Positions 6,054 through 14,900 of a stretch of DNA of 25,453 nt are shown here, one piece after another. The DNA is from an uncultured Romboutsia sp. (GTDB lineage: Bacteria > Bacillota > Clostridia > Peptostreptococcales > Peptostreptococcaceae). The DNA is taken from the NCBI GenBank assembly GCA_937907205.1, contig CALESE010000159.1, positions 1-25,453 on the forward strand, in the 5' to 3' direction. Below the pieces are notes generated by a model. It was not told the DNA's origin and ran no database searches. It saw only the letters and a program-made list of their open reading frames with translations. Position 1 is the first letter of the stretch. Each line of letters begins with the position of its first letter. The translations under genes and the position numbers were made by a program.

Positions 6054-7907
6054 ATGGCATATATTCTCAAACATACAAAATGGTTTTCTAACCGCCCTAC
6101 TTATACTATCAATAAGTTTGGTATAAATCCATCTTCAAAGTTCATATATAAAGAAATGGAAATTGAAGCTTATAAGACATCAACAGCATTGATGTCACAA
6201 GCTTTACTTTATGTTTCTAATCAAGTAACAGAAAATTCTGCGCAATTAGTTGTTAAAGAAAATTCTGATTCATCATATACAGATGGTAAACATATTGTTG
6301 TTGGTATGAATCCAATGAGGGAACATAAAGATGCTTATGATGGCATGGATATTGAAATGGGATTGGCTTGCCATGAAGCATGTCATTGTGCTTTTACTGA
6401 TTTCAAAAATTATGATTTGAAAATGGTAAAATATCCTATTGCTCATTGGCTTCATAATGTATACGAAGATGAATGTATTGAAGAAATGTTAGGTGTCAGA
6501 AAACCACAATGGATGTATTTTTTGAACCATGTATTGTTACATTACTTTTCTGAAGATAAATTCATCAATTCTATAAAGAAGCTTGTTCTTTCTAACAGTA
6601 AGATAGATATTGTACAATTTATGGTATTGTATATGGTTAGAAATTCAAATCTTTCAAATAGATTTCCTAAAGAATGGATTGATGAATTTGGTCCAATGTT
6701 AGATGAGATATATGAAAGGGTTATTGTAAAAATCGAAGATCCAAATCAATTCAAATATAGTCCTACAAAAAACACTGTTGTTGCATGTCTTGATACTATA
6801 GAAATAATCAAGAAATATGTAAAGTTAGATGATCTTAATTCAAGATTATCTAAACCAAATCTCGGTATGATAGGAAATTCTTCAACTGAAGGTAATCCAA
6901 ACCAGGATAAGAATTGCGGACAAAATGGATTGTTTTCTCCTAATACAAGTGAAGGAAGAAATAAATCAAAGAATGTGATATCACAAAAATTCAACAATGC
7001 AAAAAATTCAGTAAATCAAGAAAATGATGCTCTTGGTAAATGTGATACTAATAAACCAGATAAATTATTCAATGGAGCAAAAGAAGAAATAGGAGCAGTA
7101 AAACCAAATAGTTCTGATGCCATTGCTTATAAGAAGATGATTTCTAAGTTATCAGAAGAAATAAAGATTGCTAAGAAAATAATTATTCCTAACAATAAGA
7201 AAATTGAATTAGAAGATGATAAATTCCATAGAAACGGACAACTTATATCATCTCATCTTGTACAGGCAATTCAAGGGGTAAACTGTGTATATCATAGAAA
7301 GGTTATGAAGAAATCAGAAAGTCCAGATCCTAAATATGCATTTGTAATATCAATAGATGAATCTGGATCAATGAATTTTCCTCAAAATGGTGAATATTCT
7401 GCTAGAAATATCGCATCAAAACTTGCTTGTATTTTTTATGAAGCAATGAAGAATTATGAGGGGATTGATTTATATATTTATGGCCATGGTGAAAATATTG
7501 TAAAATATATTACACCTAAAGATAAAAATCCTTATAAGTTAGGAAATCGATTATATCAGATGTCTCAAAATGATGCTAAGTCTTATGATACTATATTGAA
7601 AGATGTAAAATTGCAGACAAATAAAAAAATATTCTTTTTGAATATTACAGATAGTTTATATTTGAGTAGTAAAACATCATTAATTAGAGTTATTGATAAT
7701 TGGAAGGAACAAAATGTATTATTCGGATTACTTTGTATCAATTCATCAGATTGTAAATATAAAAATGATGAAAAGGAATATAAAGCAATCAATAACCAAT
7801 TATATGGAAATAATTGGGTAGGTGTATCTGATACAAAATCAGGAATGAAAGAAGCATTGATTAAATTTTCTAATATTATTAGAAAAAATTATGATAAACT
7901 AAAATAA
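6054..7907 (+). CDS. HExxH metallopeptidase-like / von Willebrand A domain protein
   Basis: This 617-residue protein combines two domains. Near the N-terminus is a zinc metallopeptidase signature, HEACH (107-111), with a downstream acidic segment YEDECIEE (about 137-144) that could supply the third zinc ligand. The C-terminal third has a VWA domain with the MIDAS motif DESGS (Asp435, Ser437, Ser439). The arrangement resembles DUF2201/CobT-like proteins, found in bacteria and several large phages. The linker (about 275-370) is Asn/Ser/Lys-rich and likely disordered. No signal peptide or membrane segment is visible. The role in phages is not established; a metal-dependent chaperone, assembly factor or protease are all possible. 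It is the last gene of the plus-strand block. Confidence 0.8.
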   Translation: MAYILKHTKWFSNRPTYTINKFGINPSSKFIYKEMEIEAYKTSTALMSQALLYVSNQVTENSAQLVVKENSDSSYTDGKHIVVGMNPMREHKDAYDGMDIEMGLACHEACHCAFTDFKNYDLKMVKYPIAHWLHNVYEDECIEEMLGVRKPQWMYFLNHVLLHYFSEDKFINSIKKLVLSNSKIDIVQFMVLYMVRNSNLSNRFPKEWIDEFGPMLDEIYERVIVKIEDPNQFKYSPTKNTVVACLDTIEIIKKYVKLDDLNSRLSKPNLGMIGNSSTEGNPNQDKNCGQNGLFSPNTSEGRNKSKNVISQKFNNAKNSVNQENDALGKCDTNKPDKLFNGAKEEIGAVKPNSSDAIAYKKMISKLSEEIKIAKKIIIPNNKKIELEDDKFHRNGQLISSHLVQAIQGVNCVYHRKVMKKSESPDPKYAFVISIDESGSMNFPQNGEYSARNIASKLACIFYEAMKNYEGIDLYIYGHGENIVKYITPKDKNPYKLGNRLYQMSQNDAKSYDTILKDVKLQTNKKIFFLNITDSLYLSSKTSLIRVIDNWKEQNVLFGLLCINSSDCKYKNDEKEYKAINNQLYGNNWVGVSDTKSGMKEALIKFSNIIRKNYDKLK

Positions 7908-7913
7908 ATTAAA

Positions 7914-7955
7914 ATTCACCAGGATGGTGTCAGGGTCACACAGGGAGCGGAAAAT
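7914..7955 (+). repeat. Second copy of the 23-base GC-rich intergenic motif
   Basis: Positions 7933-7955 match 3969-3991 exactly over 23 bases, beginning GGGTCACACAGGGAGC. Both copies also have ATTCA exactly 14 bases upstream (7914-7918; 3950-3954). The 14 intervening bases differ. In this copy they help form a perfect small hairpin, CACCA-GGA-TGGTG (7917-7929). The distal 11-base arm found at 4031-4041 is missing here; instead the AAAAT end of the motif becomes part of the terminator stem. Function unknown. Confidence 0.7.
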
Positions 7956-7990
7956 GGTCGAGATGATAAATTATATCTCTCGGCCATTTT
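7951..7990. terminator. Bidirectional terminator between convergent genes
   Basis: A 13-base left arm starting AAAATGGTCGAGA (7951-7963) pairs with TCTCGGCCATTTT (7978-7990) with one G-U position in the plus-strand RNA (an A-C mismatch on the other strand). The arms end in A4 and T4 runs, so both strands give a stem followed by U residues. It lies between the stops of the VWA gene (plus) and the GNAT-like gene (minus). Confidence 0.8.
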
Positions 7991-7996
7991 ATTGTT

Positions 7997-8827
7997 TCAG
8001 GATTGATTTTTCTTAAGATTGTAGAAATATAGTTTCTTAATGTAAGCAAGTTTGAATTTATTTAGTTTATATTTCTTAACACCACTAGAAGAGCAACCCC
8101 AATTTATTATGATATTGTTTTCATATTTTGTTTTTTCTCTAAATGTATCATAATCAATATATAAGCATAAATTTCTGAAATCAGTTACAGCTTTTCTTAT
8201 GAGATAAACATGTCCATAATTTTCAAATGAAGGATAATGTTCTATTACACTATAACCTACTACTTTATCATCTACTTTATATATTCTTATGTCATATAAG
8301 TCTTTGTTTATTTCTTTATTCTTAAGTCTTTTGAAAAATGCCCTGTCAATTCCGTCATGTCTAAAAAATCCATATTTCTTACCAGATGTTGTTGACCATT
8401 CTTTTATCATGTTCAATATATCATCATATAGAATATCAGAATAATCAACAACAGTCATTTTTCCTGATTTTCTCCAATTATCATATTTTCTTAATGTTTC
8501 ATATACTTCTTTGTTAACAGTTCTATTCAACTTACTGAAAAATTCTTTATCTATATAAGAAAATATTTCTTCAGATTCAGTAATCTTAGACATTTCATAA
8601 CCTTTAGAATTCCAAAATTCTTTATCATAATTTACTTTATCAAGATACATCATAGATATTTTTGAAGTATCAGATAAGTCAATGCCATTTATATTATCTT
8701 CACATAATACTAATTTATTGTGATTCTTTGATTTCCAAAACCCAATTTTATTATCCAATATCTTACAATTAGAGTTCATCAATCCATAGATTGATGAACT
8801 ATTTACATAATTTCCAGTATTTTTCAT
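7997..8827 (-). CDS. GNAT-fold-like protein (possible acyl/aminoacyl transferase)
   Basis: A 276-residue protein that I place tentatively among GNAT-like (DUF2156/Mom-type) proteins. The middle reads like an acyltransferase core: an aromatic helix (LNMIKEWSTTSGKKYGFF), then IRIYKVDDKVVGYSVIEHY (the 'substrate strand-turn-strand' seen in GNATs). It continues through VYLIRKAVTDFRNL, and IINWGCSSSGVKKYKL near residue 245. No classical RxxGxG/A acetyl-CoA loop is obvious, so the co-substrate may differ. The start lies 5 bases after the methyltransferase stop, so the two are co-transcribed and probably act together, for example on DNA bases. Confidence in the fold is modest. Confidence 0.6.
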   Translation of the reverse strand: MKNTGNYVNSSSIYGLMNSNCKILDNKIGFWKSKNHNKLVLCEDNINGIDLSDTSKISMMYLDKVNYDKEFWNSKGYEMSKITESEEIFSYIDKEFFSKLNRTVNKEVYETLRKYDNWRKSGKMTVVDYSDILYDDILNMIKEWSTTSGKKYGFFRHDGIDRAFFKRLKNKEINKDLYDIRIYKVDDKVVGYSVIEHYPSFENYGHVYLIRKAVTDFRNLCLYIDYDTFREKTKYENNIIINWGCSSSGVKKYKLNKFKLAYIKKLYFYNLKKNQS

Positions 8828-8832
8828 TTTTA

Positions 8833-10011
8833 TTAATATTTCTTAAAAACTAAAACATATTCAGAGTTCTTTGACATTACACCAGACTTTCTCTTACCAG
8901 ACAAATGATCTCGTTGGGTTTTATATTGAAAAGTCTCAATCAATTTCATATTGTTGTCCATTATGACTTTTGCCATATCTTCTTTCAAAGCAAACTTTTT
9001 ATAGAAGTCTTTTATTATCAAAACAAAATAACCATTATCTTTCAATATATTATTACAGTTATTTACTGTTGGTACCCAATATTCTTTCAACCAATCCTCA
9101 TAATTTGCAAGCTTATTATAACATTGAGAATTGTCATCTGAATATTTTTCCAATGTAAAATATGGTGGACAACTCATACACATATCTACTTTACCTTTCT
9201 CTTCTAATATTTTATTATATGGATCTGGATTTTCTGAACCTGTTTTAAACATCATTGATTTTCCACCAAGATATTCTTTATCAAATTTTTTCAAATCATC
9301 TACAACTAATGGATCAGTTCCAGAATAATCTAAACCTAATGACCAAGCTGCTAACATGCGAGCACCCCATCCACAAGAATAGTCAAATACTTTATCACCT
9401 TCATTCAAATATCTTGAATAAATGAATTTAGCAATCATAGGTCTGAAATTAGAAACACCATATCCAATCTTGGATGAACGAATTCCTTGAACAATCATTT
9501 CTGGTGACATATCAAATATATAAGGTTCCTCTTGTCCACGTTCTGTTGTAAGATTCCAACCCATTCGATTTTTCAATACTCTTGTTATCAGTACATCATC
9601 ATTAAACACATCTTCTATAGATATGGTTCCATCATCTCCTCTGGTTTTCCAAAATAAATCTTGACACATATATCTACAAATATCCAAACAAAGACTACCG
9701 GAATTGGAAAGATAACCATTCTTCATTACACTTTCCGGATCTGCTTTCTTCAATTTTTGCAGTTGCTTACTTATATACTTGTCATCTTCATAAATATGTT
9801 TTGACAATTGTTTATAAGGGAAACCATCTATACGGATTTTCTTTATTATCTTATCTATCAATTCTTCACGTTGTTCTTGATTTAACGTCCAAATATATTC
9901 TGCTGTAAGTTCATTTCCATCTATTACAAATCGTTTTCTGTTATTAGAGCAAAAACAACATGTTTCATAATCATTACTTGTATAAGCCTTGTCTATTTTT
10001 TCTTTCTTCAT
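8833..10011 (-). CDS. DNA methyltransferase-like protein (amino-MTase, CPPY motif)
   Basis: An SAM-dependent DNA methyltransferase of the N6-adenine/N4-cytosine type is likely. Motif I is FDYSCGWGARMLAA (209-222), followed by a strand and acidic residue in YSGTD (229-233). Motif IV is CPPYFTLEKYSDD (281-293), where the usual D/N/S is replaced by Cys. The N-terminus has a CCFC pair (18-21) and a helical region (about 40-95) resembling a DNA-binding helix-turn-helix. The C-terminus (KRKSGVMSKNSEYVLVF) looks like the target-recognition/closing part of this family. Length 392. It follows the homing-endonuclease-like gene by 12 bases and precedes the GNAT-like gene by 5. Target sequence cannot be read from the protein. 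Confidence 0.8.
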   Translation of the reverse strand: MKKEKIDKAYTSNDYETCCFCSNNRKRFVIDGNELTAEYIWTLNQEQREELIDKIIKKIRIDGFPYKQLSKHIYEDDKYISKQLQKLKKADPESVMKNGYLSNSGSLCLDICRYMCQDLFWKTRGDDGTISIEDVFNDDVLITRVLKNRMGWNLTTERGQEEPYIFDMSPEMIVQGIRSSKIGYGVSNFRPMIAKFIYSRYLNEGDKVFDYSCGWGARMLAAWSLGLDYSGTDPLVVDDLKKFDKEYLGGKSMMFKTGSENPDPYNKILEEKGKVDMCMSCPPYFTLEKYSDDNSQCYNKLANYEDWLKEYWVPTVNNCNNILKDNGYFVLIIKDFYKKFALKEDMAKVIMDNNMKLIETFQYKTQRDHLSGKRKSGVMSKNSEYVLVFKKY

Positions 10012-10023
10012 ATTTGTGTTTTA

Positions 10024-11094
10024 TTATTTGTGATATTTAGAATATAGAAAATCTATGAACGTTTTTCCTTCTTCTAATGACCAAACTTCTTTAAAATTTA
10101 AATGGTTGCGCTTAGCACAATCTCTTTTTTCTGGATCTTTAATTGTCCAAATAGTAATTGCTTGACATTTAGACCCATATCTTTCTTTATATCTTTCTAC
10201 TAATACTTGATCTAATACAGAATTTGGATTGTATGGGTGTGTGTTATGAGTATAATAACCTTGTAACTCAATAAAATAATCTAATTCTGGTATATAAAAA
10301 TCACAATTATAAGGGTATCTTTTACAATGATATTGTCTTTTTACTGTTGTAAATTTAGATTTTATATATAAGAAAAGATCTTCTTCTGGTTTTGAAGTAT
10401 TAAATGAGTGATTCTTTTTCTTTGTTTCATATATTTTTTGCCTTACTTCTTCTGTATTTAATTTATTTGATAATTTTTTCTTAACTATTGGTGATTTCAT
10501 TGCACATTCATATCCATATTTATCTAAGAAAATTTCTTTTGAAATTTCCCTAAATTCTTTAGTTCTCATATAATATTCTGTACCAAACTTTTCTTTAGAT
10601 GTTTCTTTTGTTTTATCTAATATTTCTTTAGATTGTAATGGCATATCAACACCATATCTTTCTTGATTAGTTTTCTTTATTTTTTCTCTTACCTCAGGTG
10701 CCCATCCAGCATTTATAACTCCATATTTATTCAAACAAGTTTGTCTTCCCTTTTCTTTTACCTTTTCAGATTTTGCAGGATTGTCAACCCCATATTTTAA
10801 TAAACAAGTTTCTTTTCTTCTTTCTAAATTTGCATTATTTGCACATTTCCTAGAGCAATATGGGGCATAATTTCCAAGGCATCTATATACTGTTTCTTTA
10901 TTACAATATTTACAAACAGGTCTTTCTTCTATTCCAAATTTCATACGATCTAAAGATTCTCTAAATGTTTTACTATCTTTATATCTATTGATAATATAAT
11001 TAGTGATATTTGGATATTTATCTTTATTTCTAATATAATGTGTACTTGGTTTTGATTTTGAATATACGATTTTGATTATTAAATTATCTGTCAT
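10024..11094 (-). CDS. Homing-endonuclease-like protein, copy 1
   Basis: First of three related genes in the window. An N-terminal zinc finger is likely (CKYC...CSRKC, about 61-88). Then come five imperfect repeats of about 25 residues with an (E/N/D)KYGV-type core (for example LLKYGVDNPAKSEKVKEK), which probably contact DNA. The C-terminal nuclease-like domain starts at FNTSKPEEDLFLYIK and contains RQYHCKRYPYNCDFYIPELD, then YFIELQGYYTHNTHP. This fits a Vsr/PD-(D/E)XK-type fold of phage homing endonucleases. Copies 2 and 3 have IELNG where this has IELQG. It lies just after the tube-gene terminator, beginning at ATG 11094, and is followed by the methyltransferase. Cleavage activity is inferred, not shown. 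Confidence 0.8.
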   Translation of the reverse strand: MTDNLIIKIVYSKSKPSTHYIRNKDKYPNITNYIINRYKDSKTFRESLDRMKFGIEERPVCKYCNKETVYRCLGNYAPYCSRKCANNANLERRKETCLLKYGVDNPAKSEKVKEKGRQTCLNKYGVINAGWAPEVREKIKKTNQERYGVDMPLQSKEILDKTKETSKEKFGTEYYMRTKEFREISKEIFLDKYGYECAMKSPIVKKKLSNKLNTEEVRQKIYETKKKNHSFNTSKPEEDLFLYIKSKFTTVKRQYHCKRYPYNCDFYIPELDYFIELQGYYTHNTHPYNPNSVLDQVLVERYKERYGSKCQAITIWTIKDPEKRDCAKRNHLNFKEVWSLEEGKTFIDFLYSKYHK

Positions 11095-11110
11095 TTGAAA
11101 TTATACAATA

Positions 11111-11148
11111 AAAGTGTCTATCTTATATATGAATAAAATAGACACTTT
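11111..11148 (-). terminator. Terminator after the tail tube gene
   Basis: AAAGTGTCTAT (11111-11121) and ATAGACACTTT (11138-11148) form an exact 11-bp stem with a 16-base loop. On the minus strand the stem is followed by TTATTGTA after a T3-T4 run. It sits 25 bases past the tube stop and before the homing-endonuclease-like gene. Confidence 0.75.
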
Positions 11149-11173
11149 ATATTAATTATTTCAACTTTTTAAT

Positions 11174-11857
11174 TTAGTTGCTTGATTCACCGGTACTTAA
11201 GTCTTCATCCCAGAAGTCACTCCTAAATGTTACACTAAGCTTACCAGGTTCATTATCAGTGTAGTTTAATGTATCAAGACCTGTTACATTTGTAATCATG
11301 GTGTCATGGAATACATAAGCACGATAGATAGTACCATCGCGATTAGCTTCTGCAATTCTCATTACATCAGCAACATAGTCAGCTTTCAATGTACGAGTAC
11401 CATCAGCAAGGTCATAACCAAGTTTTTCCCAAGCCTTGAATATACGGAGCAACCAAGCATCTGACTTAGAACGAATATTCAAATTGAAGTTTACTGTAAC
11501 TTCAGCGTAAGTGTTATCCAATGTTGGGTTCAAGAAGCTCACATCAACACCAAAGAATTTCTGTGAACCAGCTTGTACTGTCTTTTGTAATGCATCCAAA
11601 CCAGCAACATCCGTAACTTGTTCTGTCATGGTAGCAGCATCAGCACCAAACATACCTTGCAATTGTGTAGGAAGTGTAAATGATACCTCAAACACTGCAC
11701 GGTTCATTGGATCATGACGATTAGCACCAGCCTTAGTATTCATCAAATGAGGAAGATGTGTCTTGCCATCATGGCCACGAGAAGCAAAATCACCTGTAGT
11801 TGCAGCAACTGATCCACCCCAATAAATGTTAGGCTTATTTTCTGTTATTTTCTGCAT
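11174..11857 (-). CDS. 19: Tail tube protein (T4 gp19 type)
   Basis: This is the inner tube protein of a contractile tail, stacked as hexamers inside the sheath. At 227 residues it is longer than T4 gp19 (about 163). Typical features are AVFEVSFTLPTQLQ (about 54-67), the long strand VTVNFNLNIRSKSDAWLLRIFKAWEKLGYD, and the C-terminal VTFRSDFWDEDLSTG region. The N-terminal extra residues are Gly/His-rich (GHDGKTHLPHL). The gene immediately follows the sheath gene, the same sheath-tube order as T4 genes 18 and 19, but has a palindromic terminator between them. Assignment rests on the tube-like core and the position. Confidence 0.85.
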   Translation of the reverse strand: MQKITENKPNIYWGGSVAATTGDFASRGHDGKTHLPHLMNTKAGANRHDPMNRAVFEVSFTLPTQLQGMFGADAATMTEQVTDVAGLDALQKTVQAGSQKFFGVDVSFLNPTLDNTYAEVTVNFNLNIRSKSDAWLLRIFKAWEKLGYDLADGTRTLKADYVADVMRIAEANRDGTIYRAYVFHDTMITNVTGLDTLNYTDNEPGKLSVTFRSDFWDEDLSTGESSN

Positions 11858-11899
11858 AAAACTTTCTTATATATAAGATTTTGTTATTTTCTATAAATG

Positions 11900-11923
11900 G
11901 AGAGAGTTCTTAAGAACTCTCTC
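11900..11923 (-). terminator. Palindromic terminator between sheath and tube genes
   Basis: A perfect 24-base palindrome, GAGAGAGTTCTT joined to AAGAACTCTCTC, lies 6 bases past the sheath stop. In RNA it makes a 10-bp stem capped by a C(UUAA)G tip. On the minus strand it is followed by CATTTATAG, a weak U-run, so termination may be partial and allow tube expression from sheath transcripts. Confidence 0.65.
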
Positions 11924-11929
11924 ATTTGT

Positions 11930-14900
11930 TTATTCTCCAAGAATAGTAGAATTCATCTGACCCGTACGATACAGAGTCAACTCATGTACCATCTTACCCA
12001 TTCCACGACCTGGTTCGATATGAGTAGACAAGATAGCCATCTCATTATCAATAATATCAGGTGTGTTGTTAGAGTCATCCATGACATTCAAGTAAGCTTG
12101 AATACCACCATTAGCCTGAACTCTAGCACAGATAGAATCAGCACGATCCTTAATCTTATTACGTACAGTCTGGTTGTTGAACTCCCACTGATAAGACTGA
12201 AGAATCTTCTCAACTTCATCCATAATGTAGATAACCAACTCACGAACGTTAACAGAACTCAATGCTGACTTAGGTGTCTGCTTAGCGGTTTGGTTAGCAT
12301 TTATGAATGTTCCAAAGCTTGGGCGGTATACCATACAGTTTACACCAAAAGGCTCAATTATGTTGAGTTCATCACTACTATAATTGTAATCAGGACCAAC
12401 AAGACCAGATACTGACATTGCACCATAGTTAGGACCAGCTACAATTTCATAAGGAAGACGTGAATTGTACTTCTCCATAAACAAGTTAGATACAAGACCT
12501 GCAGATGGAACAACAGAATCAATAGTACCATCAGAAAGCTTTAATGGAGTATAGAAAGCTGCAAAGCTAGCACCTTCATCATTTGATGGAAGAGAGAATG
12601 CTGTTGTATGAGCTTTCTTCTTATTGAATCCATCAACTACATATTGTACATTGAATACTCCCTTGGCATCAGTAAATGAACTGTATGGGCACTTTACAAA
12701 TGTCTTAACAGAAGGGAAGTTAAGAATGGCGAATGCATTTTGCTTCTGCTTAGCAAGATAAGAAAGTACCTTCTTAGCACCTGCATCAACATAAGTTTCG
12801 AAACCATCGATAACATATCTGAAGTCAATTTCTGACTTATTCAAAAGACCAGTAAGAAGACCTTTGTATTCAGTCAAAGCTGACAACTGGAAGTTCTGCC
12901 ATTCAAGCTTAGCACGTTGACCAACCCCATCTGGCTTTGGATGTTCATAGGTATAACCCTTCAAGTATACAGGTTCCATAGTACCAATTTCTTGGTTCAA
13001 GCCATTTTCAATACGAACAAGATATTTACCATAAGTTGTTGCATTTTGTGCAGCTTTCTTAATCCATTCATTGGTATTAGCTACTAAAGTGGAGTAGCCA
13101 ATCAAATAATGACCATTCTTTGATACATCACCATTTTCTGTATAATTAGCTGTTGTACTATTATATGCAGTCTTATCTGAAGTAGAAAGACCATTATATT
13201 TATCTTCAGAAATTGGCTTGATCTTTTGATATTCTGCATCAGTAAGCATAATTACCTCTTGTCCATAATTAAATGCAGGATTTGTATACATTGCTACATA
13301 ATAACCAATTTTATCAGTACCATCATGTTTCAAAGCAGTTGTATTTGCGGTAATCTTTCCAGCTTCATCTACTTTTAAATCAGGATTAGAAGTTGCATCA
13401 ATATATAATGTTCCAGCAGAGGTTGTTACTTGAACCGGTCTCTTAAGACCAGCATCAGATGAATATACTTGTTTGATATCATCATAGATGAATGTATAAG
13501 AATCAAGTTCTACATATTTATAGTCTTTCTTTTCACTTTCACTCTTTGTTTTATATTCTGCACCTGTTATATTATCCTTATTTGGATCTGATGTGGCAAT
13601 CTTATGGTAATGATAATTTCTAGTACACATGTTACGTGCAGTGGCATTCAACATCATGTATTCTACAGCTGTAACTTGCTTAGAGAATACTATACCTGAT
13701 GGATTGAATCCTTCCTTGTTTGTAGCAACTGCATAAGCTTCAGCCGTCAAAGTTCTAGGTCCCACATGATTGTAAGTAACTGCCCAGTTCTTAGGTTTAT
13801 ATTCTTTCTGTTCTTCTGTACCAAGCAACTTATATTCACCATTAGAAATAGTTACGTCCTTGTCAGATTTGCTAGCACCTTCATAAGTAGCAATATTACC
13901 GGTGAACTTGATAGAGTATGTTTTAGGATTACCATATTCATCAGTAATGGTTTCTGTTTCCTGAACATAACAAAGGTCATAATAACCATTATTTACCTCA
14001 TCAGAATAGTCACCATCACCATCCATATCAATCTTACCATCTACAGCTAAGAACTGATCACCCTTCTGAAGCATAGCAAGAACAGTGGTATCAGCTGTAG
14101 CAGGAGCTGTTAAATGATATGTATGTACTGCATCTTCATCCGTTTCATCGTATACATCAGCTGTCAAAGTCCAATTTTCATTCAATGGGATGAATGTAAC
14201 AGATGGACCATATACATTCCAAGAAGCATATTTATTATGGTCATCTATCAATGTATCCGGGTTCAGATATTCGGTCTTTGTAGTAATGTAAACATCTTCG
14301 ATATTACACTTAACAACTTCAGAACTTAAGATTACCATAGCATCATCTGTACTATCTAAATCTCTAGAAAGTGAAGTGATTACCTTCTTAGGACCATTGA
14401 TATTCTCTGGCTTGTCATAAGCATCAGCTGATTTGTAAACTGTACCAAGACCTGACTCAAACGGAACATAAGAAGTTACGCCATCAACCGTCTTCTTGTA
14501 AGCAGCACCAAGTTCGTAAAGAATATAGTTTACATTTGGTTTACTAATCATAAGTAAGTCGATAGTAATATGCTTAGATGAACCAACAGCTCCTAAAGTA
14601 ATAGCAGTATCAGTCCAAGACTGAACATACAAGTTACCACTGATCTTCTTTACATTTTCCCAAGAAAGAGGATGCTTGATAGTATCTTCATCTGACCAGA
14701 TGTTTGTACGGAAATGCGTCTTAGCAGAAACAACCGGAGCATCAACATTACCAAGAAGTGATGTTAAAGCAGTACCCTTCCAAAGTCTGTCGATACAAAC
14801 AATGCTAGTACCATATTGCTTGTAAATCTTAGCACGGCTGTGACCAACATCAGAACCATCGCTTTCTACATGGGTATTGTCATAAGGAGTAGAATCTGAA

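Noticed and set aside
11897..12268. 123-residue plus-strand ORF opposite the sheath gene end
   Set aside because: Antisense to the strongly conserved sheath C-terminus; it begins inside the terminator palindrome.
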